Of a DNA stretch of 64,000 bases, positions 52,529-63,993 are shown one piece after another (position 1 is the first letter of the stretch; every line of letters begins with the position of its first letter). Origin of the DNA: Sitta carolinensis (lineage: Eukaryota > Chordata > Aves > Passeriformes > Sittidae). A model generated the notes under the pieces. That model was not told the DNA's origin. It was given only the letters and a program-made list of their open reading frames with translations, and searched no databases. Made by a program: the position numbers and the translations under genes. The stretch covers positions 39,367,743 to 39,431,742 of the forward strand of contig CM063283.1 in assembly GCA_032173965.1 (NCBI GenBank). Reading direction: 5' to 3'.

Positions 52529-53070
52529 TTGTGTGGCCGGCAGAGTGAGGGATCACAATTCTGCCCTCTGCTGGGGTCCCCAGTACAGGAAGGATACTCA
52601 CCCGCTGGAATGAGTCCAGAGGAGTGGCCACCAAGATGATTAGAAGGCTGGAGCACCTCTCCTGTGAGGAAAGGCTGAGAGAGTTGGGGTTATTCAGCCT
52701 GGAGAAGAGAAGGCTTTAAGGTGGCCTAAGTGCAGTCTTCCAATACCTGAAAGGAGCCTAGAAGAAAGATGGAGAGGGACTTTTTAAAAGAGTGTGTAGT
52801 GACAGGACAGAGGGCAGTTTTAAATTGAAAACTGAGAGGTTTAGATTAGGTATTATGAATAAATTCTTTACTGTGCAGGTGGTGAAGCATTGGAATTAGT
52901 TGCCCCAAGGAGCTGGGGGTGACCCATCCCTGGGGATTTTTAAGGCCACGTTTGAAGGGGATTTTAAAGAGCAATTTAGTGTAGCAGAAGGTGTCCCTGC
53001 CCATGGCAGGGAGTTTGGAATTACATGAGCTTTAAGGCTTTCCGACTCAAGCCTTTCTTGATTCTGTGAT
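52529..53070 (+). mobile_element. CR1 LINE 3' part, sense
   Basis: Carries the standard order of CR1 landmarks from the end of ORF2 to the 3' terminus: GTGTGGCCGGCAGAGTGAGG, TGGGGTCCCCAGTACAGGAA, CCACCAAGATGATTAGAAGG, CTGGAGCACCTCTCCTGTGA, GGAAAGGCTGAGAGAGTTGG, TTCAGCCTGGAGAAGAGAAG, GATTAGGTATTATGAATAAA, GGTGTCCCTGCCCATGGCAG, then a degenerate CTTTCCGACTC and the terminal GATTCTGTGAT at 53060-53070. A short internal deletion removes part of the segment after TCTGCCC near 52566. Frameshifts and stops make it non-coding. Confidence 0.95.
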
Positions 53071-56000
53071 ACTTAACACTACTAATATATGATATAAAAC
53101 TTTGTAAATATTCTGCTTCTTGGTGTATTCTTATCCTGCGATCTTGGCAATGAAAAAAGTCACTGCCTATTTACTTGTATTTATTTGCTGTTGTGGTCCA
53201 ACAGTCTTTCATGGTATACTTTTTATGACTAAGTGCTTAGTTCAGATTGGTTGGGATATATTTCAGTAGTATTTCGCTGGTAGCAAACTTGACTCTGTGT
53301 GCGTCAGCCACAGTGGATAAGAATCAGCATCCTTTTCCTTATGTACACTTTTTTTCAGAACATTGTAAGAATTATTGGTACAAGTTGTTGAATAAGCAAA
53401 ATGGAAATCACAATTTTCCATCTTAAGGTTTTAACCTTATAAAAATGTAAAAGTTAGGTAAGTACTTGGCAGGAGTAAAGAGGCTGCTACTAAAGGTAGA
53501 TCCTTTTCAGGTTAAAGCTATATAAATATATGTGTATGGGAAGTGTGTATGTGCATTTTTATCTAAACATAAGCAAATGGTTGTTTGTTTACCTTCCTCC
53601 TCCCACAGACCCCTCTATTTTGATATCCATTGAGTTTCGAAGAAATTTCCCACTTTGCGTTCTAAGGAACTTGGAGTATAGTTCTTACCTATCCCTTCCA
53701 ATCCATGTTCTTTATACTCTTACCTCAGTAAAGGATGTGAAAGAATGCATTTCCTGCATGACTTTTAAATTTAGAGCATGGGGTTCTTAATGAGGGAGTA
53801 GAAATTGAAGCAAATAAATAAATAAAACATAGTTTAGTGAGGAACAACTGGTGTAGCTGAGAGAGTGCTAACTCAGTCCTGATGTCTGTCGGTATTTCAA
53901 TGCGTCCTGCAGCATAAATATAAGACTTCTGCCTCCTTAATTATAGCAAACATATTTTATAATGGTTCTATTGATTTTTTGTGAACAATGTTGATCTTGT
54001 AGAAGGGTAGATGGTGTCACTAAATAACAATGTACACTGCTATTGCTTTCCAGCAGGGTACAGGCATTGAGTGCTTCTTAAACAAAAATATTCAATTATT
54101 TGTGTAATTTATGTAGCTTTTATTTTCAATATTCTAAAATGCAAGTGAATATCATTCTCAATTTCATGACTGGGACTGTTATCAGTTTCTGTCATTCATA
54201 GGAAATTACATCCTAAAATCTCAATAGATAGTGTGTAGCTGCTGTAAAAGCTAGTGAGATGAGATAATGCTATGTAGGCAGCACAGATTGTCCCTGATTG
54301 AATACAGATAGAATATAGCATTTGGAAGAACTTTTGCCAATCACTGAAAGTAGTCATTATGAAATTAAAAAGAAAGAAATGCCTTCCTGGATTGAGTGAC
54401 TTTTTTATAAGGAAACTAATTAGTGATCTTAAAATAACAATGATATTTCAATCTGGATAAACCTTGCAGAAAAGTGGTAGCAAGGATCATAAAGTATAAT
54501 GAAGTTCAAGCTATCCTACCTTTTTTCAGTCACTTATCAACACCTTTTTCACTCACAAATGCTGAGTTCCGGTACTGAGAAGGAAACTTTTGACCTTGTC
54601 TAGAGAAGCTGTTCTCTTATTAGGCTATATTTAATTACTGATTAGATACCATAGCTAATCCTGAGATGCAAAATATAGAATTCTGTAACTTTTTTCCTGG
54701 TCTTGAATTGTTTTTTTAAATCTAGTCTTTTCTTATTTAAGTAGAGTTTGGAAACAGAAGCTGACTATATAAACTGTGTCAAATATCTCATTCCAGGAGA
54801 TGGACAAAAGTTTTGCATAATTCAGTGCAATTGGAAAGAGTATTTGATAATAAGAATAAAGGTCAGAAACACAGGAGGAAAAATTGTCTTTCTTTTACAA
54901 ACAAAAGAGCATAAGTACACTGTGTGCTAAATATCATGCGTCATTGGATGGGGGAATGAATTGTGTGGGATCTGACAAGTTCCCAGTACTGTCTAATGGC
55001 ATTTTAAAATCTCATGTTTTGTTGTGACTTTTCACAAATACTGTTTGTTGCAATTTAGCAGATCTTTCAAAGAAATTACATGCTCTTCAAGAAAATGAGC
55101 AGCTATAGGAGGCAAGCGAGCTTACTCGAACAACTGAGACCTCTGAATTCATTCTGTCTCTCTCACAAGATAGAAAAACAGCAGTATATCAAAAGAAAAC
55201 ATTTAGATTTTTAAAATACTGCTGAAAAATTACACTATTTGCTTTCAAGAAAGTAGAATTTAGGGGTGCTTTTCAGTGACCTTTGATGAAAAGAAATATT
55301 GGACTGAAGTTGGTAAATAATTTTTTAGCATTATGGAATCTTCTTACCTCATGTATCATCATCATTAAATATTTCCTATCATAAGAAAAAATTATGAAAA
55401 ATCCATAATGAATTTTAATAAGTAGGTGGATTTGGGTTCAAGATACCATTTTGGGAGAAGTTTGATCTGAGTCTGGCAAGGACTCATTCAATCATTCTGA
55501 ATGAGCAAGGATTTTTATGGTGTCCTTTCTTTCAGTCTCCAGTCTTTTTGTTGGTCTTGTTAGCTGAGAAGAGGAAATGTTTATAAAATGTGGGAAGGAT
55601 GTAAATCCTAATTCTGTTCTATGTAATGATGTGACACACTTCTGGTGATGTATATTGAGTTCTGCTCTGTCAATAATTTGGACCATTCTAAGGTCAAAAC
55701 TGCAGCTCCCATCTTGGCCTAGAGTCCTGCTTGTGTCCTTGTTGTGTCAGTCCATGACCCAAATACCTACTATCTCTTTTTATGATTTGTATTATTTGTG
55801 GGATTTAAGAGTGCTGTCATCTGAACAGGAGTCAGTAACTGATGTAAATAGGTCATGATATATTGATAGTCTTAGGACAAGGAACAAAGCCTTGTCTTTC
55901 TATCCATATAGAAATAGGAAGGTACAGAATATGTGAGATTCTTGCATTTAAATATTCTCTTATTCTCTTAGGAAGTCAGGTTTTGTATTAGCTTAAGATC

Positions 56001-58365
56001 CATAACTTATAACAGCGGTAAGCAGCAGTAATCTAGTTGAACTGTATGAGACACATTTTCCTAGAAAGCTGTCAGTGAGACTTCTTGTATAGTCAGTGAC
56101 AGGACTAAGCAGAGCTCTAACAGAGATCCATAGTCTGGCGTTGAGTTTCTAAGAGCCATTCAGCTTTCCCATGTAAAATTATCGGACTTTCAGACTTAGA
56201 GATATTTTCAGTGATTTTCATGACTTGCTCTGTCTGGAGCACTTGATGTTATTTTTTTCTGCAGTGAAGCTCATTATGGATAATCACCTTGAGCTGTGAG
56301 TAGCTGACTAGTTTTTCAAAATCATTTGGCAGTCAAATTCGGTGCAAATCAGCCTAGCAAAGTTGACAGTATTCTTCTCACAACTGTTCATGAAATCCCT
56401 ATGTGATAATTTCTCATTTGCAGAAGACTGGAAAAAGACATTATGAGGTATGTTTCTAGGGAGTCTTCATGTTTGTGTCACTGACTTTCTCCTTGATCAC
56501 TTCAAGGGTTCTCTTTTATGTTGCTGTATCCTCATTAATTTTGTTGCCATTTTCAACCTGTTTTTCAATCCCTTTTTTGTGTGTTATTTTACTGTGCTTT
56601 CCATAGGCTATTAATTTATTAATATTAGTTATATAAAATTAGACAAGGGGAAAAATCTCTTACATTAATGCTATGAAGTAAAATGGTCTTGAAAAGATGC
56701 TGCAGAAATACTGCTTTTCAGTCAAGCAGTTCAAAGAACTTCTTAAACATGGCAAGTCTTATTAGATTCTGGTGCAAGAAAATTCTTCTAGAGTCTTTGT
56801 AGTGCTTTTCAGTTTTATTCAGTTTTTTGGTTTTGTTTTTATATTTAGCTCAGTAATTTGATTTGCAGAATGCTCTGACATAAAACCACAGAGCATGTCC
56901 AGGTCAGAGCCATGTTACATCATGAACAATGTGTCACAAGCACACTGAGGTCAGTGAAAATGCCATTGGCAGGATGGGATAGTCTTAATTTACATAAATA
57001 TTTTAAACTTTTAAAGTATGCAGTTTATTGACAAGCCCTACATAGGTCTTTCCTAAGACCTACCAACATTAGCAGAGTTGCCAATTCTATTCAACTTTGT
57101 CATCTCATCAAGTACTGTGAATACCTTTCTTTGGCATTGACATTTGATTAAAGACTTGTCCTTGAATTTTAGGTGCTTCCCAACTCTAGTAAGAGATTGC
57201 TAGATGAGGGTGTCTCAACTTGCCTTTTTTTCTTGTGAGAGAAACTACTTATTGAATGGGTTGCTTAACAGAAAAAAATTGCAAAAGACATTCTTACTTA
57301 TTATTTCTTCAGACTTACAGTTGATGTATCAAACCTGTTCATTTTATACATAGCATGACAAGCAGCAGTGTCAAACACCATTGTCCAATTGTAAATTATG
57401 TATGTTTTGGCCGGTGTGGGATTTCAGAAGATACCTGGATACAGATGAATTTAACTTTTTTTTTTTTTTTTTTTTTTTTTCCCCACTTGCTTTAATTTAA
57501 TTTAATTTAATTTAATTTAATTTAATTTAATTTAATTTGATTTAGTAGTTCAGCCTTAGTTTATAATTTGGCATTTTCAGAGTTTTATGCTCATAGCCAA
57601 TTCTTACCACAAAAGATGTTTTGTTTCCTTTATGCATCTTCCTTGGTCCACAAAAATTATTCAAGCACAAAAGGCTGGAAACATGCAGATGTAAAATTCC
57701 AGCACAAACATGACAGTCAGGTTATATCTTTTGACTCTCCTGGGCTAACTTGAGCTCTTAGAGCTGACCTACACATAGAAATCCAAAAATAGTTTAGGAT
57801 TCTTTAGGAATGCTAAACTGTGCACTGTAAGACTCTACAGATCTTCCTGGTTATCTTGGCAATGACAGCAAAGGAATGGGATGAAAAAATACATTTCCTT
57901 AGGCTGATATGAATCAAGAAGCCCCTATACTGTAGATTAATTTGAGAATTGAGCTTGCCAGTTATCCTTGCAGTAATAGGAGTAGGAGTGGTGCAGAGTA
58001 GAGTCAGACTAGCCCTGTTTCTTTTTCTCCCCATGTTGGAGGAAGAAGAAAAAACCTGCCTGAACACACCTAGTTGTATGTCAGGTTTATTTTATGCTGT
58101 AGTTCAGCAATATGATTGCAGAATATGTATACACATTACCGATCAAGTAGATGCCAATTTAGCTATGGCAATGTTATATTCAGTGTGGGCTGAAATATTC
58201 TCACGCCTCTTCATTTGGGAGATTTGGCACACTGGTCTAACAGTTGCCCTTAGCTTGTTCCACTACCATCATTGCCCAAGGTTATATTTGGGGTCTAACT
58301 GCAGAAAGCACCTGGGACTGCAATGTAGGCAGAGTAGTGGGAATATAAATTGTAAATACAGATAA
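53071..58365. other. Gene-free stretch, unique sequence
   Basis: About 5.3 kb with no gene or interspersed repeat recognised. It contains the poly(T) plus (TTTAA)n compound microsatellite at 57456-57540. An open frame of 138 codons at 57949-58365 (plus) ends just before the LTR. It has no recognisable domain and is within chance expectation. Confidence 0.55.
57456..57540 (+). repeat. Poly(T) run and (TTTAA)9 microsatellite
   Basis: A run of 25 T, a short C-containing spacer, then nine exact TTTAA units (57491-57535) and one variant TTTGA. Pentanucleotide arrays this pure are usually length-polymorphic. Confidence 0.95.
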
Positions 58366-58370
58366 AGTAT

Positions 58371-59035
58371 TGTCTTGGTTTAAGGCAAATTTGGGAAGGG
58401 ACCTCAAAATAGGTCCCTCCAGAAAACCAATCCAATGGCCCCTTCCCCCAACTGGTTCAGGAAAGGAAAAGAGGAGAAACAAAACAAAACAAAAAAAATT
58501 CCTTAGAGGAAAGTGGAAAAAATGTATTTATTTAACAGGCCAAGCACAACAAATGAACATCAAGGAACAAAACCTCCTGCTTCTCCGCAGAGATGACCAA
58601 TCCAGCCAGTCTGTGCCGTGGGTGCAGCTCGGCTCGCTCAGTCTGTGTCAGTCCCTGGCACTGAAATGCCAGGCCAAGCCAGGCGGTGGGCCACAGGGAT
58701 GAGCTCTTGGTGTTCTGTTGGGGGTTAGTCCAGAGTAGGTTTGAACAGTTCCAAGGAAAAAAAAAAAAAAGAAACTCACAGTCCGGAAAACTTCTCTGCT
58801 TCAGCTAGCCACGAACTAACAGAAAGCAAAAGAGAGCTCTCTCCCGCCGTCCGCACTGCAGCCAACACTTCCTGTGTCCTCCAAAACTGCAAATTCTTAT
58901 CTTGATGTTTTGAAAACACCCGCCTCAGACATTCCACTGCTTCTTCTTCACTCTTAGATCCAGTCTTAAAGGTGCAGAACTCATTTTTGATTTAAACAGA
59001 TGAATGGGGATACAATTCAGCAGTAACCCAGGACA
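58371..59035 (-). mobile_element. Solo LTR of an endogenous retrovirus, complete
   Basis: A 665-bp element with TG...CA ends: TGTCTTGG at the left and CCAGGACA at the right, which form an 8-bp terminal inverted repeat with one mismatch. It is flanked by an exact 5-bp target duplication AGTAT (58366-58370 and 59036-59040). A 5-bp duplication and these ends fit ERVL- or ERVK-type avian LTRs. The sense strand is minus, because an AATAAA at 58527-58532 on that strand lies toward the 58371 end, as expected for R/U5, and the region before it is CpG-containing and GC-richer. No internal retroviral genes or partner LTR are visible, so it is a solo LTR formed by recombination. An A14 run at about 58759-58772 and an (AAAAC)n-like stretch near 58480-58498 are internal. 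The intact ends and duplication suggest a fairly young insertion. Confidence 0.93.
58527..58532 (-). terminator. LTR poly(A) signal AATAAA (minus strand)
   Basis: The plus strand reads TTTATT, so the minus strand carries AATAAA about 160 bp before the 3' edge of the minus-sense LTR. It defines the LTR orientation. Confidence 0.6.
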
Positions 59036-59358
59036 AGTATAAATATTCAGTGCTAGGTTTGGTTCATTTGGTTTTTCCCTCTCCCCATCTCCCCCATTGG
59101 AGAGGGGGTTGTTGCTTGTTTTCCTTCCCTCCAGAACAAACAAAACAGGAAGGGTGTAGCTGAGTGTGTCAGCTCATCCAGTTGTGTTTATAAGAATATG
59201 ATCTGTATTTCTCTGGATTCTTATATCCTTTCAGACCCTTTTTTGTGTCTGAACGTGCATTTGACTAAGACAGAAAAGAAGAAACTTAAGAAGTTAAAAT
59301 AAAATACCAGCAATTGATAAGAAGCTAAAAAAGATTTCTTATTGTGTGTGTTTACTGT

Positions 59359-59364
59359 TTTATT
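59359..59364 (-). terminator. Possible poly(A) signal for the candidate exon
   Basis: The minus strand carries AATAAA about 90 nt after the TAG that closes the open segment at 59454-59714. AATAAA is frequent in AT-rich DNA, so this only supports the exon weakly. Confidence 0.25.
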
Positions 59365-59453
59365 ATTGTGACTGTGTTTACTGCTCAGTGGTTTGCAATT
59401 TCAAGAAAAGTTTAAATCTTTGTTTCTGTGTACTCCCAAACCTGAAGTGCATT

Positions 59454-59714
59454 CTATGAAATATGGCTTATGAAGCACTCATTTTCCCTGAAAAATTTGT
59501 GAAAATTTCTCTGTCCTTCAGAAGTTAGTTTTTCCTTGAATTTCTTTACCTTTGTATGGCAAGCCATTAGTGCAGTTCTTTTATCCCCTTCTTTTATTGC
59601 ATCAATAAATGTTCTTCTTGGCAAACCCTGTTTGGCAACAGCTTTTACTGCATGCTCAAATAAAATCCAGTATGGAACAGCATACAAACACAACGTAATA
59701 TCTTGGAGTGTGAA
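59454..59714 (-). CDS. Candidate terminal coding exon, protein unidentified
   Basis: The minus strand is open from TTC at 59714 to TAG at 59454, about 86 codons. The composition looks protein-like, not repeat-driven: a hydrophobic/aromatic start (LYAVPYWILFEHAV), a KQGLPRRTFIDAIKEGDKR segment, then a basic helical stretch (KVKKFKEKL) and FHKFFRENECF before the stop. A TACTAAT branch-point-like sequence and an AG near 59703 could form a 3' splice site, but its AAG is weak. An internal AAAGGTAAAG near 59580 could instead act as a donor. An AATAAA lies about 90 nt after the stop. I do not recognise the family. Frames this long occur by chance many times here, so this rests on sequence character alone. 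If real, it would be the last exon of a minus-strand gene that starts to the right of it, possibly outside the window. Confidence 0.22.
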   Translation of the reverse strand, partial: FTLQDITLCLYAVPYWILFEHAVKAVAKQGLPRRTFIDAIKEGDKRTALMACHTKVKKFKEKLTSEGQRNFHKFFRENECFISHIS

Positions 59715-60720
59715 TTAGTAACCTTCAAACTGGGTTTGCTGCCTTGCCATTCATGGAAATATACCTATTTTAATAGATGGTAGTGTTTGCCTCTCTTAAA
59801 TACTTGTTTGTTCACTGAATAAAGGAGAAAAAAATATTTCTAAGGGGATCTGTCCTACCTGTAGTAGAATGCAAGTTTTGTATTAAGGAGCAGTAAAAAT
59901 TCATATTTCCTTATTTTCCTTCTAGCTCAAAGTTATGAAGGTCTTTGATTTAATATACTTATATACTTATATATTTAATATACTTTTTGATCTTGAGAAA
60001 TAAAACTGTTACAGGGAATTTGCCTTTTGCTGGTGCGGCATCTAGGCAATTATAATTACAGATTAAACATTTAACTTTGTTTTTAATACAGAGCTTCTCA
60101 TTACTTTGCTGTTGAGTATGTATCATTAAACACCATGCCTCCAAATAAAGTGTGAACAGTTATTACTGTTATTTTCTTTTAAAATAATTACATCCATGAG
60201 GGGTTTTATTTTTCATTTGAAAAGAAAGCATTGAATTGATCTTCTGTTTTGAAAAAAAACCCCAACTTTTAACGAAATGAATTCTTTAGTAAAACTGTTA
60301 TTTATCTCAAGCAGATGATGATAAACGTTGATGATCATTATTAATTCTCACTAGTCTGAATTAAGAATTCTTTTTGAATTCCACCTCTTTGAATTGCTGT
60401 TCAGAAACTTGATTTAGAGATTTTTTTCTGGGGAAAAGAAAATCACCACAGAAGTATTGACAATAAAGTAAATTACTGTCTAAATGGATATATGTGGAAT
60501 ACTTCCAGCTTGGAGCGAACATTTTGCCATATTTCATTTCTCTCAAAAGATGGGACCTCGGTAGCTGCACATGTGGTTTTCCATGAGACCAGCACAAATT
60601 TTACTCAGTGTCAACACATAAATGAATCTTTCTATGACCAAGGACTTCTTTGTGGTTGAAGGGGGCTAAATCAAGGCTAACAATTGAAAGAAGTAGGAGA
60701 CACGATTCAGAGGAACTGAA

Positions 60721-60750
60721 ACCAGACCATTATAAACCAGACCATTATAA
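60721..60750 (+). repeat. Exact 15-bp tandem duplication
   Basis: ACCAGACCATTATAA occurs twice in direct succession without mismatch. It is probably a recent replication-slippage event. Confidence 0.95.
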
Positions 60751-63167
60751 ACAGAGATGGAGTTGTATATAAGGTTAAACACCTAGATAAATGTTTGTTA
60801 TGAAAGGGCATAATTGGGTGAGTCAGAAAAAATGTGGAGTTCATTAAATTAAAATCCAAAATCAAAAGGGTTCTGATTCGATCTGGAAGCTCCAGAAGTT
60901 CTTTAAATCATTTTTTAATGTCAGGAGGTCTACTCTTTATCTAAGAATGCACTTTTAATTAGGGGTCACATCACTGTAGTAAGTGAGAGAATCACAAGTA
61001 TTCAAAAATAGAAATCCTTGCAGATTTAAACAATATTTTTTATTTTCAGAAAGCTTAATTGCATGTGGAAGCAGATGGAAAATTAATGGAGTTTACTTTA
61101 TGTCTGTGAGTAACTGGAATTTGAGTACAGAATAGAACTATCTGGAAAATGGAGGAAAAAAAATACTATTTCAGTCATATTTCACTCACACTCTTCAAGT
61201 GGGACTACTTTTTTTTTCTTTAATGGGTGTTTCTAAATCTTCTACTTCTTCCCCTGTTTTGTTCACAGAGGACATAACATATTTATTCATCTCCATTTCT
61301 CTCTCTTTTTTTTTTTTCCCCAAAACAGTTGCATTTTTTGGTGTTGCAGTAGTTGTCTCTTAGCTTAACTTGTGTCTTCTGCCATTTGACACAACAATAT
61401 CTGTATTTTCAGACATTTTAAATATGCTGTTGTGGTGCTTCCTCCATAGCTGCTGCCTCGTCCTGCTGAATTTATGAGGAGAGAAATATAATATTTACTT
61501 GCTATCACAACAATTTTTTTTCACTGGTGAGATGAACAAGTGGGTGAAAAATCTAACAATTTCACTAGTTAACTAAATAATTTAGTTTTCTAAAATAATT
61601 TAATTAATCTCGGTTCCCATTTCTTTTAATTATTCAATTAGCATACATAAGACTAGTCCTAATACACTGTGTTCAAGAATTCCTAGCCTATTATGTTACA
61701 GACTAGGACAACCATATTGTGTATATATCACATATTTTTGTGTGTGGGTTTCTGTTTCTCTGCTTTCTGCTCCTGAAATCTGTGGTCTAAGTGACTGCTG
61801 GCTCAGGGGCTGTATTTTATCTTTGTGCTCTAGGTCTTGATGGACTTCCATTCTGCAGTTACACATGGAAAAGTACTTTACTTTTTTTCTTTTTTTTTTT
61901 TTTTCTTTTTTTTCCTGTGCTTTTAGACACTTTCTATGCATGTAAAAACTTATTTTGCATTTCACTGATTTTAGCTGACAGCTGAAGTTAAGTAGTTTTT
62001 GTTACTATGCTATTTCTGTAGATCTGAATTGTTAATTTTCATCTGGGAGGTAAAATGCATGCACTTAATTTGTTTTCTGATGTACTTTTAGGAGGTAAAA
62101 ACTGAGCATAACTGAGTAACAATCATAGGATTTTTGACAAAGCTTTTAAAATTATGTTATTTGATAACAGTTTTGAAATAGAAGACTAATTATAGAATGA
62201 TTTTATATCTGTCCATTTTAGGCAAAAATTTTGAACTCGAAGTGTGAAAAACAGAATTGGATAAAATACTCAAGTTGTCCCAAATGCTGTGATATTAATT
62301 AAAATGCCACTGGAAGTCATATTAGGCAGTGTTTCGATGCAAGTAGCTGTTCCTGTCACTGTGTTTGACACTTCAGCTGAAGCAGTTTTACCAAGTCATT
62401 CAGTGTGCATTGTATGAGTGTCTCCGATAAGACTTCTTCCTTAAAGGGATGAAATCAAAAAATCAATGTCAGATGGAAATCAAAGTTCTCAAAGTTTGAA
62501 GGATTGATGGAAAGAGATTTTAATGAGTGCGAATTTCAATCTTTACCTTCATAAATTTGTCAGAAAGGGCAAGCATGAAATTCCTGGTTGTAGATATCTG
62601 GGAGACATGTTTAAAATTAAGGAGCTTAAAAAAGTTCGAATTAAAATCAAGAGTAACATTGTGATTGAAATGAAGAAATACTTTTTTTCAATATTTTACC
62701 TGGAAATGTAACTCATATTTTGAAGAAATTATATATATACCTGTACCATTGTGAAACTGGTCAACAACCCCATTCCAATTACTTCTTGGTAATACTCATA
62801 CAATTTAATTGATTTCTTTCAAGTAGCTCTTTCTTCTTATTTAAAATAAATAAAAAATCCCATGTTTCAGAAACTTGCTTACTAGAGACACCACCAACTA
62901 GAAGACTCAAACAAGGGAAATGAGGAAATGTAGCCTACTTTTTCTTTTTAATTTAAGCATGATGTCACAAAAAAAAAAAATCCTATAGGTTAATTTTGTT
63001 GATGATGAGTCACATGATGATCAATACACCATTTTAATTGGTAGTATTTCTGCATCCATGTCTTTTAATATAACCCCTTTTTTTTTTTAATAGTTCTACT
63101 CTGATTTTTTTCCTGTTCAAACTAGTCAAATTTTTCTTTGCTAAAAATTTTGTGCTTGTGCCATACA

Positions 63168-63197
63168 TTTTATATTGCCACTTAAGGCAATATAAAA
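63168..63197. repeat. Perfect 12-bp stem-loop
   Basis: TTTTATATTGCC and its exact reverse complement GGCAATATAAAA are separated by ACTTAA. They are followed by AT-rich sequence in which AATATTAAACTATGAT-like words recur (63190-63270). No coding or RNA-gene context is recognisable. Confidence 0.9.
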
Positions 63198-63836
63198 CTA
63201 TGATATTAAACTATATTAAACTTACATAAACTTACAGTTTATATAAGTTAAACAATATTAAACTATGATGGGCAAATCATTCAAGTGAAAAGAAAGGTAG
63301 TTGCTCTTTCTTCATGTAACAGGATCAAATTATAACTGAGTAATAAAAACAAAAGGAGAGAAATAATTTGGAAGTTCATTTATTGCAACAGCTGGGCTAC
63401 ATAGCTACTAATTCTAAACCTACGATTTACCTTTCAAATATTTACTTTGAAATAGAAATGCAATTAAGAAAGAAATGGGGGAGAACAGTTGAAAAAATTT
63501 CTGCAATTTCCACAGAACTTCTTTGGAGCAGGTTACATAGTCTGCTGAAGTAGGACCTTGGTCCTTTTGATACTCGGGCTTTTGGTTTTGGGTTTTTTTC
63601 CCAATAAATATTGCATTGAAAACACATAGCCTTATGATATTCTTCAGAAGTCTGTGATAAAGATGTGCCTTTTTTACATGAACTTGGGCAACAGCATGTC
63701 TGTGCTTTGTGAAGTACAAAGACTTCATAGGTAGTGAGACTTTGAAAGAACTCTGCATGCCACAGGCATAGTCTTTTCCCAGGTGTGATTTGAGAGGAGA
63801 GCCATTTTGTACTTAGGTTCACGAAGCTAAAACTGG

Positions 63837-63993
63837 CAATGGAGACTCTTCATCCGTGGAAATTCCCCAAACTTGACTAGACTAGACAAAGCCCTGAGCA
63901 AGCCAGTCTTGCTCTGAAGTTAACTTCTGCTTTAAGCAGTTAGACTAGATGATTACTCCTGTTCTCTTCCAACATAAATTATTTTACAGTCAT
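63837..63993 (+). mobile_element. CR1 LINE 3' end, sense, at window edge
   Basis: The order of words matches the CR1 3' end: a segment at 63878-63897 resembling ACTAGACAAGGCCCTGAGCA, then AGCAAGCCAGTCTTGCTCTG, AAGCAGTTAGACTAGATGAT, TTCTCTTCCAACATAAATTA and TTTTACAGTCATAAAATGC in place of the terminal TATGATTCTATGA octamers. The copy is old and 5'-truncated. Its terminal octamers are degenerate, and the exact 3' limit near the window end is uncertain. Confidence 0.8.

Larger units (their letters stand above)
59041..63836. other. Mostly unassigned sequence with one candidate exon
   Basis: Apart from the candidate exon at 59454-59714 I find no demonstrable gene. There are a 15-bp tandem duplication at 60721-60750, a C-interrupted poly(T) tract at about 61882-61913, and a 12-bp stem-loop at 63168-63197. 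A polypyrimidine-AG acceptor-like sequence on the minus strand near 60431-60447 and open frames at 60361-60597 and 63420-63822 (minus) were considered as further exons but are unsupported. Confidence 0.5.

Noticed and set aside
57949..58365. 138-codon plus-strand open frame next to the LTR
   Set aside because: Composition is unremarkable and no family is recognised. It overlaps an open frame on the other strand, and chance explains it.
59959..60144. Cysteine-containing minus-strand frame (61 codons)
   Set aside because: The C-x2-C word suggests a zinc finger but there is no second pair in the right place and no repeat of the motif.
61051..61106. Plus-strand exon-like segment between TTTTCAG and GTGAGT
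   Set aside because: Only 18 codons with a T before the donor GT; single short acceptor-donor pairs like this occur often by chance.
63420..63822. Two overlapping minus-strand frames of 112 and 126 codons with a polypyrimidine-AG nearby
   Set aside because: Frames overlap in different phases, neither has a recognised domain, and the AG would leave a 14-nt exon. Kept only as something to check together with the 59.4 kb candidate.
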